From Brevundimonas sp. UBA5713 (GTDB taxonomy: Bacteria > Pseudomonadota > Alphaproteobacteria > Caulobacterales > Caulobacteraceae), in contig NZ_DIGV01000043.1 of assembly GCF_002419815.1 (NCBI RefSeq), positions 7,504 to 71,503 on the forward strand: DNA of 64,000 nucleotides. The letters are read 5' to 3'. The notes under the pieces were generated by a model. That model was given only the letters and a program-made list of their open reading frames with translations. It was not told where the DNA came from and did not search any database. Positions 26,022 to 33,860 of this stretch are shown here, piece after piece (position 1 is the first letter of the stretch; each line of letters opens with the position of its first letter). Made by a program: the position numbers and the translations under genes.

Positions 26022-28328
26022 CTAAGGCCACATATGGCGCTTCAAGGCCCCGAACAGATCGACATAGTCGTCGGTCCACGGCTTGACCCCGCCCGCATTC
26101 CATTCCGACCAGCGGCCATCGGCGCGGAAACCTTCGAGGGCAGCGTCATTGCGGGCGATGATCACGGCCTCGGTCGAGGCTTCGGCCATGTCCGGCGCAT
26201 CGGGGTCTTCGGCATAGCGCTGGTGCAGATAGGGGGCATTCAAGGCCTCGGCTGCGGCCATGGCGGGGCGAACAATGTCGAGGTGGCGGTTGGACAGGTG
26301 CAGCACCAGCACGCCGTCGTCCGTTAGCAGCTCCAGATAGTTGGCAATCGCCTCCTGCGTCAGCAGGTGGGCGGGCACGGCGTCGGACGAAAAGGCATCG
26401 ATCAGAAGATAGTCATAGCTGCCCGCCTGTTCCTTTTCGAGCGTGAGGCGGGCATCGCCCAGCACCGTATTCACCGGACCGTCGGCACAGTCGCTGATGA
26501 AGGTAAACCAGCGCGGATCGCGGGCCATACGATCCACGGCGGGGTCGATCTCAAAAAAGGTCAGGCTGTCGGCGGCGCGCTTATAGGCGGCCATGGCCCC
26601 GCTACCCAATCCGACCACGCCGATGTTCACGGCAGGCTTTTGCGCCTGCACCTGTAGGGCCGCCTGACCCAGAGGGGTGGAGTTGGCATAGTACATGGTG
26701 GGCTGACACATCACCTCGGGGTGGCGGGCCTGTGCGCCATGGATGGTGGTGCCATGCTGCATGACGTGGACGTCGCCGCCGAGGTCCAGATCGACCGTGC
26801 GGCCAATACGCATCACGCCAAAGAAGCTGCGGTCCACAAACACATAGTTATAGCTGCGGCTGACGTATTCGCCGCCAAAGGTGCACAGCGCCATGATTGC
26901 GGTGAAAGCGATCACCTTGTCGCGGATCAGGAAGGCGCAAATCCCTGCGCCCAGCACCATGAACTGGGCCGTACGCATTATGCCGAAGCTGTCGGAGACA
27001 AAGGTGCGGATACTGTCATTGTAACGCATGATCTCGAACAGCATCGGCAGGAAGCTGGCTATGGATACGCCCCCTACCAACAGCAGAATCTGCTTGCTGG
27101 TCCACGGTGCGCCATCGGGTCTGCGAACGAGGCAGGCCAGCACCAGAACGACCGGATATTCGATCACTGTCTTGAACACGACGGGTGCGATCAGGGCCGT
27201 AAATGCCCCACCCAGCACGCCGCCCAGCGACATAAGCAGATAGAACTCGGTCAGCCGGTCCGGCGCGGGGCGACGCACGGCCATCTGCTGGTGGCACATC
27301 AGGGTGGTCAGGAAGAAGACCAGCAGATGCACCACAAACAACAGGGCAATAGACGAGGTGGTGCTGCCCAAAAGTGTAGTCACCAGCACAATTGCCGCTC
27401 CGTGCAGGAGCAGGGTCACCGGCAGCGGTATCCATGGCCGCGTTTGGAAGGCGATCACAAAGGTCAGCAAATACAGCGCCAGCGGTACGACCCACAGGAA
27501 GGGGGCCGAAGCCACATCCGTCGACAGGTGCGCCGTCACTCCCAGCATCAGGCTGGAGGGAAGGGCCGCAAGGAACACCAGCAGCAGTTTGCGCCGGACG
27601 GGAATGGGCGCGCTGCGCTCCAGCGAGGCGCTGGCGTGGCGTACTACATTGCGTCGCGACCAGATCAGCACGCCCAACAGGATCACCAGAGCGACAAAGA
27701 TGCCGTACCCGACGGTCCAGGAAGCACGCTGGGCCGACAGGGACGCCAGCGGCTCGATCAACACCGGATAGGACAGCAGGGCGAGGAAGCTGCCGAGGTT
27801 CGAGGCGGCGTAAAGCACATAGGGGTTCTGGCCGCTGCGGGTACCCGCTTGCAGGCGGGCGAACCAGGCTTGAAGCAGGGGTGCTGTGGCCGACAGGACG
27901 GCGAACGGCGCGCCGATGGAGACGATCAGCGTGCCCAGCAGCCACAGGATCGGCTGGTTGGTGTCAGGCTCTCCCAGCCCCAGTCGCACCTGCAGCGGTA
28001 GAAATAACGCTGCGACCACCAGCACCCCCAGATGCACAATGGCCTGCATTTTGAGCGTCGGGATGCGTTGCAGCAGGTGAGCATACAGATAGCCCGCCAG
28101 CAGGGCCGCCTGAAAGAAGACCAGAGAGGTATTCCACACCGCCGGTGATCCGCCCAAAAGCGGCAGGATCATCTTGGTCACCATCGGCTGGACCACAAAG
28201 ACCAGCGAGGCAGAGGTGAAGATGGCGACGGCGAACAGCAGGGGTGCTAAAAGTCCGCCCGAAGGAAGCGTGGCAGGCGAGTGTGCAACAGTCTCGTCGG
28301 TCAAAGGCGTCCCCCTAATGCTGGCCAT
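26022..28328 (-). CDS. Polytopic membrane protein fused to a spermidine-synthase-like domain
   Basis: 768 residues. The first about 480 form a dozen or so hydrophobic segments of the 'fused MFS/spermidine synthase' class. The C-terminal about 230 residues are a Rossmann-fold aminopropyl/methyltransferase-like domain: GVVGLGSGAMAAY (nucleotide-binding glycines), FFEIDPAV (acidic residue that holds the ribose) and YDYLLIDAFSSDAVP. True spermidine synthases share this fold, but substrate use cannot be inferred; many such fusions have no known function. Loop residues around FVDRSFFGVMRI resemble the SpeE N-terminal hairpin. The gene is divergent from the CinA-type gene and lies alone on its strand. 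Confidence 0.82.
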   Translation of the reverse strand: MASIRGTPLTDETVAHSPATLPSGGLLAPLLFAVAIFTSASLVFVVQPMVTKMILPLLGGSPAVWNTSLVFFQAALLAGYLYAHLLQRIPTLKMQAIVHLGVLVVAALFLPLQVRLGLGEPDTNQPILWLLGTLIVSIGAPFAVLSATAPLLQAWFARLQAGTRSGQNPYVLYAASNLGSFLALLSYPVLIEPLASLSAQRASWTVGYGIFVALVILLGVLIWSRRNVVRHASASLERSAPIPVRRKLLLVFLAALPSSLMLGVTAHLSTDVASAPFLWVVPLALYLLTFVIAFQTRPWIPLPVTLLLHGAAIVLVTTLLGSTTSSIALLFVVHLLVFFLTTLMCHQQMAVRRPAPDRLTEFYLLMSLGGVLGGAFTALIAPVVFKTVIEYPVVLVLACLVRRPDGAPWTSKQILLLVGGVSIASFLPMLFEIMRYNDSIRTFVSDSFGIMRTAQFMVLGAGICAFLIRDKVIAFTAIMALCTFGGEYVSRSYNYVFVDRSFFGVMRIGRTVDLDLGGDVHVMQHGTTIHGAQARHPEVMCQPTMYYANSTPLGQAALQVQAQKPAVNIGVVGLGSGAMAAYKRAADSLTFFEIDPAVDRMARDPRWFTFISDCADGPVNTVLGDARLTLEKEQAGSYDYLLIDAFSSDAVPAHLLTQEAIANYLELLTDDGVLVLHLSNRHLDIVRPAMAAAEALNAPYLHQRYAEDPDAPDMAEASTEAVIIARNDAALEGFRADGRWSEWNAGGVKPWTDDYVDLFGALKRHMWP

Positions 28329-28390
28329 TATGCGCCGCTGGAAATCAGCTTATTCCGATTTCCTTGGCCATGGCAAAGGAGTTGAGACCT

Positions 28391-28885
28391 GTGTTTTCTG
28401 AAGATGTTGTTGGCCTTGCCAAGGAAGTCCTGACTTTGGCTGGAGACGCAGGTGTGATGGTGGCTACGGCCGAGAGCTGCACTGGCGGACTGGTGGCAGC
28501 GGCCCTGACGGAAATCGCCGGATCGTCCAGCGTGGTTGACCGTGGCTTTGTCACCTATTCCAATCAGGCCAAGATGCAGATGCTGGGCGTGCAGGAGCAG
28601 ACTCTGGCAGACCATGGCGCGGTGTCGGAAGCTACCGCGCGCGAGATGGCGGCGGGCGCGGTGGCCCACTCGGCAGCCTCGGCGGCAGTGGCGATCACGG
28701 GCATAGCGGGTCCGGGCGGGGGATCGGATAATAAGCCGGTCGGTCTGGTACATTTTGGCGCGGCTAGGGTGGACGGTACGATACTTCACATCGAGCGCCG
28801 CTTTGGCGATCAGGGCCGCGAGAAGGTCCGCGAGGCGGCGCTGAAACAGGCGCTGGAGTTGCTGGCCGAGGCCCTGAAGGCGTGA
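28391..28885 (+). CDS. pncC: Nicotinamide-nucleotide amidase (CinA C-terminal domain protein)
   Basis: About 164 residues comprising only the CinA C-terminal domain. The signature TAESCTGGLVAAALTEIAGSS carries the catalytic serine, and ITGIAGPGGGSDNKPVG is the second block. The family deamidates nicotinamide mononucleotide to nicotinic acid mononucleotide in NAD recycling. GTG 28391 is chosen because AAAGGAG lies nine bases upstream; the frame also has ATG 28370 and TTG 28364. It overlaps the next gene by four bases (GTGA). Confidence 0.9.
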   Translation: MFSEDVVGLAKEVLTLAGDAGVMVATAESCTGGLVAAALTEIAGSSSVVDRGFVTYSNQAKMQMLGVQEQTLADHGAVSEATAREMAAGAVAHSAASAAVAITGIAGPGGGSDNKPVGLVHFGAARVDGTILHIERRFGDQGREKVREAALKQALELLAEALKA

Positions 28886-29130
28886 CCGAGGTCATTACCG
28901 TTGATGCTCGGGGCCACAAATGCCCCGTTCCGTCGCTGCGTCTGCGCAAGGCCATGGAGGGCAGCGAGGGCGGTCAGGTGTTTGTCCTGCTGGCCACTGA
29001 CCCGATGGCACGCATCGATGTGCCGTTCCTGATGCAGGAAACGGGCGGTCAGGTGGTGTCGATAGAAGACGAGCCCGATGGCGGTCTGAAACTGACCGTT
29101 AGCAGTGGCGGAGTGGCTCAGGACCGCTGA
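28882..29130 (+). CDS. TusA/SirA-like sulfur-carrier protein
   Basis: 82 residues with the family motif CPVP at the start of the first helix (ARGHKCPVPSLRLRKAME). Proteins of this fold carry a persulfide sulfur on that cysteine for tRNA thiolation or other sulfur transfer, though many paralogues have unassigned roles. GTG start overlapping the CinA-type gene, so translation is probably coupled. Its 3' end overlaps the converging YihY gene by 13 bases. Confidence 0.85.
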   Translation: MTEVITVDARGHKCPVPSLRLRKAMEGSEGGQVFVLLATDPMARIDVPFLMQETGGQVVSIEDEPDGGLKLTVSSGGVAQDR

Positions 29131-30116
29131 CGGCGGCGATCTGCCAGATTGACCACACGTTTAGCGCTGTCGGCATCGACCGACGTATTGTTGGCCGTCA
29201 GGGGCGGGGTGCGCATCTTCCACGCCAGCTCCAGTTCCGTCGCCATAGCCCCGCCATAGAAGACGGCGTTGACGTTCCACGACAGCCAGATCAGCAGTAC
29301 CACCACGGCACCGACCGATCCATAGGTCGCGCCCAGATGCACGATCTGCTCCACATAGATGGCGCACATCCACGAAAACAGCGCCGACATGCCGGTGGCG
29401 AACAAGCCGCCCAGTGCCGCAGCCTTCCATGCCACGCGGGTGCTGTGGCTCATGGCATAGCGGTAGAGCATGGTCAGGCCCAGCCACAGGCCCACATGGG
29501 TCCATACGCCATCAAAGGGCATCATGGCCTGCGCCAGCGGTTCCTCGGCATAGGCATGCTCTATCAGGCGCCATGTGACCAGTGCGCCAGACACGATGGT
29601 GAACAGGGCAAAGGCCGCCAGCGCGACCAGAAACGCCAGCATGTTGAATTTGAAGAAGCCGTGAGGCTCCTGCTCGTCATGGATCAGGTTCAGACCCGCC
29701 AACAGCGCCTTGAACCCACGGTGTGCGGCATAGCCACCGATGACCAGGGCGATGGCGCTCTGGGTCGAGACGGCTCTGACAGAGCTGTTGGACAGTCGCT
29801 CGATCTCGCCGATGAAGATGGCGCGGGCGGCGGCGGGAATCGCTTCGGCCATGGCGGCGACCTGATCGCTGACATTACCGATAGACAGGACCGCCTGATA
29901 GAAGCCGATCAGAATGGCGATGGCCGGAAAAATGGCCAGCAGGGCAAAGAAGGTCACGCCGCCCGTATAGAGCATGACATCGCGTCCCCAAGAACGCGTG
30001 AAAGCCCGGACCAGAAGGCCGCCCCAGAAACGCGGCGACAGCGAGCGACGGTCCAGAAGCAGGGCGGGTTCTGCTTGTGCCGGACGCGGCGATGTATCGG
30101 TGTCGTGAAGTTTCAT
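29118..30116 (-). CDS. YihY/BrkB-family inner-membrane protein
   Basis: 332 residues, once called ribonuclease BN. The family core is clear: GRDVMLYTGGVTFFALLAIFPAI near the first membrane segment, GGYAAHRGFKALLAGLNLIHDEQEP, and a C-terminal run of membrane segments including TYGSVGAVVVLLIWLSWNVN. About six transmembrane helices, with a charged cytoplasmic N-terminus and C-terminus. Molecular function is not established for the family. It is divergent from the popA-like gene (147-base gap). Confidence 0.9.
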   Translation of the reverse strand: MKLHDTDTSPRPAQAEPALLLDRRSLSPRFWGGLLVRAFTRSWGRDVMLYTGGVTFFALLAIFPAIAILIGFYQAVLSIGNVSDQVAAMAEAIPAAARAIFIGEIERLSNSSVRAVSTQSAIALVIGGYAAHRGFKALLAGLNLIHDEQEPHGFFKFNMLAFLVALAAFALFTIVSGALVTWRLIEHAYAEEPLAQAMMPFDGVWTHVGLWLGLTMLYRYAMSHSTRVAWKAAALGGLFATGMSALFSWMCAIYVEQIVHLGATYGSVGAVVVLLIWLSWNVNAVFYGGAMATELELAWKMRTPPLTANNTSVDADSAKRVVNLADRRRQRS

Positions 30117-30263
30117 GCGGACGCCATAAAGAAAAAAGCGCCCCAGAGGAACCCAAGGTCTCCCCTTGGTTGCATCGACTTTACGATGCGTGACGTAAAT
30201 CCGTTGATTGCCTCTGGCATATAGCCAAGCTTAAAAGAGTAGCAGCGTCAGGGGGATGAGTTT

Positions 30264-31595
30264 TTGGATACCATACACCCGTCGGACTTCGCATCGCGTG
30301 TGCTGGTCGTCGCATCGGAAGATGGCCGGCTAAATGATCTGGCCGCCCGATTGGACGTCGAGGGCTGGCCCACCGTGGTGGTGCCCGACATGTCGGCAGC
30401 TATCGAGACGGTACAGCGCGGTGCGATCGACGCGGCCCTCATCCATCTGGATACCGAGGCTTTGCAGCGGTTGGATGAACTGCGTGCGGCGGCCCCGTGG
30501 CGGTATCTTTCGATACTGGCGCTGGGCGGTGACGGGGCACCCCCGCCCGATGTGGTGGACCTGCGTTTGTCGGGTCATGCTCATCCGTCCCAGATTGCCC
30601 AGCGGTTGGAACAACTGGTTCGCGCCGCCATTGCCGAAGAAGAGTTCCGGCTGAGGGCCGAAACCCTGTCCAGTTATGGCATCGCGCTCGAACTGCCACA
30701 GGATCAGGATTCACCGGTTACGGTGCTGGCTGTGGGAGCGGCGGATCACCGTTTCCTCGGCCTCAGCAATAGCCTGTCACAAGCGGGTGCCCAGGTGGTG
30801 GCGGCACCCACGCCCTACACAGCGTTTGATTATCTGCACGAACGCCCGTTCGATGCGACCATTCTATGGGGCGGTGAAAACCGTTCGGTCGCTATGTCGA
30901 TCGCTTCGGGCATGAAGCGAAATACGCGGCTCTATCACATCCCCATCATGCTCTATCTTCAGCGTGGGGATGAGGTGAACCTGACCGACCTCTATAATCG
31001 CGGCTTTGCTGATGTGGCCAATGCCACTGTCAGCGAGGCCGAGACGGCAGAGCGGATCATGGCTCTGGCACAAAATCACCGCCGCCGCGCCGCCATCCGC
31101 AAGGCGCTGGACAGTGTGCGGGTGTCGAACCTGACCGATCCGGTGACGGGCCTGTTCAACAGCGAGCCGTTCGCCCACCACCTGCGCCGCGTCTACAGCG
31201 CCTCGCGCTCGCGTCAGCGCAAGCTGTCGCTGTGCGTGTTGAAGGTGGTGAGGACCGAGGCGCTGGGCATCATCAATCAGGGCGGCTATCTGGACCGTGC
31301 CCTGCCTCAGGTCGGGGCGATGATTTCGCGACTGGTGCGGGTGGAGGACACGGCCGCGCGCCTGTCGCCCGACACCTTTGCCCTGATGATGCCCGCCACG
31401 GGGGCCGATGCCGCCCATGTGGCGGCAGAGCGGATTGCGGCAGTGATCGCCTGTACCGCTTTCGAGGCCGGCGAGGGCCGCTCGCCCTTTGTCCTTGAGT
31501 TCGATATCGGCGTGGCCGAGATGAAGGAAGGCGAAGGCCCGATCCAGCTGCTGGAACGGGCCGTCGCCGATGCGCGCACCAAGGCGGCAGCCTAG
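30264..31595 (+). CDS. popA: PopA-like cyclic-di-GMP effector (REC-REC-degenerate GGDEF)
   Basis: 443 residues starting at TTG 30264, eight bases after GGGGG. Two receiver-like domains come first (about 11-120 and 152-265): the first keeps an aspartate at D63 in the phospho-acceptor strand (AALIHLD), the second lacks it (TILWGGEN). The C-terminal domain (about 286-440) has the GGDEF-type DPVTGLFN entry, but the catalytic GGDEF signature is replaced by S368-P-D-T-F372, while the inhibitory I-site R359-V-E-D362 is intact at the correct five-residue distance. This is the pattern of Caulobacter PopA, which binds c-di-GMP at the I-site, goes to the cell pole and directs ClpXP degradation of CtrA. 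Its stop shares CTAG with ispDF. Confidence 0.75.
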   Translation: MDTIHPSDFASRVLVVASEDGRLNDLAARLDVEGWPTVVVPDMSAAIETVQRGAIDAALIHLDTEALQRLDELRAAAPWRYLSILALGGDGAPPPDVVDLRLSGHAHPSQIAQRLEQLVRAAIAEEEFRLRAETLSSYGIALELPQDQDSPVTVLAVGAADHRFLGLSNSLSQAGAQVVAAPTPYTAFDYLHERPFDATILWGGENRSVAMSIASGMKRNTRLYHIPIMLYLQRGDEVNLTDLYNRGFADVANATVSEAETAERIMALAQNHRRRAAIRKALDSVRVSNLTDPVTGLFNSEPFAHHLRRVYSASRSRQRKLSLCVLKVVRTEALGIINQGGYLDRALPQVGAMISRLVRVEDTAARLSPDTFALMMPATGADAAHVAAERIAAVIACTAFEAGEGRSPFVLEFDIGVAEMKEGEGPIQLLERAVADARTKAAA

Positions 31596-32743
31596 GCCGG
31601 CATTTCGATCGAGCAGACAGCCTGTGCCGCCAAGCCTTCGTTGCGGCCGGTGAAGCCCAGGCCTTCGGTAGTGGTGGCCTTTACGCTGACAGCACCCAGA
31701 TCGAGGCCGAGGATGTCGGCAATGCGCTGGCGCATGGCGGCACGGTGCGGTTTGATCTTGGGGCGCTCGGCAATCAGCGTCACGTCCACATTGATGATGA
31801 CGCCGCCCTTGGCCTTGGCCAGTTCATAGGCGTGGGCGAGGAAGGCGTCCGAGGATGCGCCTTTCCAGCGGTCGTCGGTCGGCGGGAAGTGGTCGCCGAT
31901 ATCGCCCTCGGCAATCGCGCCCAGAATGGCATCGGTCAGGGCATGCAGGCCCGCATCGGCATCCGAATGGCCCAGCAGGGTGTGGGTGTGCGGTACCTGA
32001 ACGCCGCACAGCCATGTACCCGTGCCATCACCCTCGACCCAGCGGTGGACGTCATAGCCCATGCCCACGCGGGTGACTTTACGGGCATTGTCGGGGAGCA
32101 GGCGTTCAGCCATGGCGAAGTCCTCGGGGTAGGTCAGTTTGAACAGATCGGCCTCTCCGGCCACCAGACGCACGCGGCCACCGTGCGCAGCGACCACTGA
32201 CGCCTCGTCGGTGGGGGCATCTTGGCCGGTCCATGCGGCGTAGGCGGCGCGGATGGTGGAGGGGCGGAAGGCTTGGGGGGTCTGGGCGCGGTAGAGGTTT
32301 TCGCGGTCGACGACCTCTCCCATCAGTTTGTCGGCATCGCCGCGTCGTAAGCTGTCAGCGACGGGCAGGGCAGGCAAAGCGCCTTCCGCGTCGGCCAGCG
32401 CGTCCAGAAGCGCGTGGATGGTGTGCGCCTTAAGGAAGGGGCGGGCGGCATCGTGGATCAGCACGGGGCGGTCATCGTCGAGCGCCGACAGGCCCGCCTG
32501 TACGGAATCAGCGCGTGTCGCTCCGCCCGTGACAGATATCCAGCCGTCGAGGCCGTCCAGCGCCTCGCGAGCGCGGGGCTCGGCCCCGTCAGCCAGAACC
32601 AGAACCAGCGGATTGGCCCCTGCCGCCAACAGGCTTTCCGCCGACCAGCGGAGGAGCGGCTTGCCGCCGACGGTGCGCCATTGCTTGTCCCCGCCCGCGC
32701 GAGAACCCGATCCGGCAGCGACGATGATCGCAGAGAAGGTCAT
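31592..32743 (-). CDS. ispDF: Bifunctional IspD/IspF (MEP isoprenoid pathway)
   Basis: Fusion of 2-C-methyl-D-erythritol 4-phosphate cytidylyltransferase and 2,4-cyclodiphosphate synthase, as usual in alphaproteobacteria. IspD half: SAIIVAAGSGSRAGG nucleotide loop and VLIHDAARPF. IspF half: GMGYDVHRW, LLGHSDADAGLHALTDAILGA and GDIGDHFPPTD, with the metal ligands Asp and His in place. ATG 32743 (MTFSAIIVAAG) is preferred because AGAAGG lies six bases upstream; an ATG at 32770 would add nine residues. Divergent from dusB. Confidence 0.95.
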   Translation of the reverse strand: MTFSAIIVAAGSGSRAGGDKQWRTVGGKPLLRWSAESLLAAGANPLVLVLADGAEPRAREALDGLDGWISVTGGATRADSVQAGLSALDDDRPVLIHDAARPFLKAHTIHALLDALADAEGALPALPVADSLRRGDADKLMGEVVDRENLYRAQTPQAFRPSTIRAAYAAWTGQDAPTDEASVVAAHGGRVRLVAGEADLFKLTYPEDFAMAERLLPDNARKVTRVGMGYDVHRWVEGDGTGTWLCGVQVPHTHTLLGHSDADAGLHALTDAILGAIAEGDIGDHFPPTDDRWKGASSDAFLAHAYELAKAKGGVIINVDVTLIAERPKIKPHRAAMRQRIADILGLDLGAVSVKATTTEGLGFTGRNEGLAAQAVCSIEMPA

Positions 32744-32808
32744 GGATTGCCTTCTAAGCGCCCGTTTCATGGTTGACGAGGGGGCATTGTTTCGGCGCTA
32801 AGAGCGGC

Positions 32809-33798
32809 ATGAGTTCAGGATTGCAAATCGGGGACGTCCACATCCCCGGACAGGTGCTGATGGCACCCATGACGGGGATCACGGATCTGCCGTTCCGCGT
32901 GTTGGCTTCCAGGCTGGGCGCGCGCTACGTCGCGACCGAAATGGTGGCCGCGGCAGAGCTGGCCCGTGCGCGGCCCGATGTGGTGCGCCGTGCGGCGGTT
33001 GGCGGTGGTTTGCCGCTGACGGTGATCCAGCTGGTGGGCGGTGATCCGGAAAAGATGGCGCACGGCGCCAAAATGGCCGAGGCTGCGGGGGCCGACATCA
33101 TCGACCTGAATTTTGGCTGTCCGGCCAAGGAAGTGACAGGCGCAGCCTGTGGCTCTGCCCTGATGCGTACGCCCGATCTGGCCTGCCGTCTGATGGAGGC
33201 GGCAGTGAAAGCCGTCAGCCGTCCGGTGACCGTCAAGATGCGCTTGGGGTGGGACGAGAACAGCCTGAACGCTGCCGATCTGGCCAAGAAGGCCGAAGAG
33301 ATCGGCGTGAAGGCCGTGACCGTCCATGGCCGCACCCGCAAGCAGTTCTATACCGGCGTCGCCGACTGGGACGCCGTAGCCGAGGTGAAGCAGGCGGTCT
33401 CCATTCCTGTGGTGGTCAATGGTGACATTATCACTGCCGAGCAGGCCCGTGAGGCTCTGGACAAATCCGGTGCCGATGCTCTGATGCTGGGACGCGGTGT
33501 CTATGGACGTCCATGGCTGGCGGCGCATCTGGAACGCGCACTGGCCGATGGCACCCAGCTGGCCGAGCCCGACCGCGAGGAACGATTCGCCATTGTGGTG
33601 GAGCACATGCGGGCCTCGGCAGAGTTCTACAAACTGCCGCTGGGCCTGAAAATGTTCCGCAAACATCTGGGCTGGTACATCGAACAGGCCCCGTGGCCCG
33701 AAGACCCTCTGGAACGCCGCCAAGCCAAGGCCAGACTGTGCCGCTTGGAGACACCGGAAGAGGTCGAAACGGCCCTAAAAGCGTTGTGGTTGGGATAA
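32809..33798 (+). CDS. dusB: tRNA-dihydrouridine synthase (DusB/NifR3 type)
   Basis: FMN enzyme that reduces uridines in tRNA to dihydrouridine. 329 residues from ATG 32809. Landmarks: QVLMAPMTGITDLPFR at the N-terminus, DLNFGCPAKEVTG with the catalytic cysteine in GCP, TVKMRLGWDE, VHGRTRKQFYTG (His-Arg for FMN) and ADALMLGRGVYGRPW. In most alphaproteobacteria this gene, once called nifR3, heads the ntrBC-ntrYX cluster; here ntrY follows directly after 62 bases. Confidence 0.95.
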   Translation: MSSGLQIGDVHIPGQVLMAPMTGITDLPFRVLASRLGARYVATEMVAAAELARARPDVVRRAAVGGGLPLTVIQLVGGDPEKMAHGAKMAEAAGADIIDLNFGCPAKEVTGAACGSALMRTPDLACRLMEAAVKAVSRPVTVKMRLGWDENSLNAADLAKKAEEIGVKAVTVHGRTRKQFYTGVADWDAVAEVKQAVSIPVVVNGDIITAEQAREALDKSGADALMLGRGVYGRPWLAAHLERALADGTQLAEPDREERFAIVVEHMRASAEFYKLPLGLKMFRKHLGWYIEQAPWPEDPLERRQAKARLCRLETPEEVETALKALWLG

Positions 33799-33860
33799 GT
33801 GCCGCAATCCCGCAACTATGGTGTTGAAATCCGGCCACAGTTGGTCAAAGCTGAACGCTG

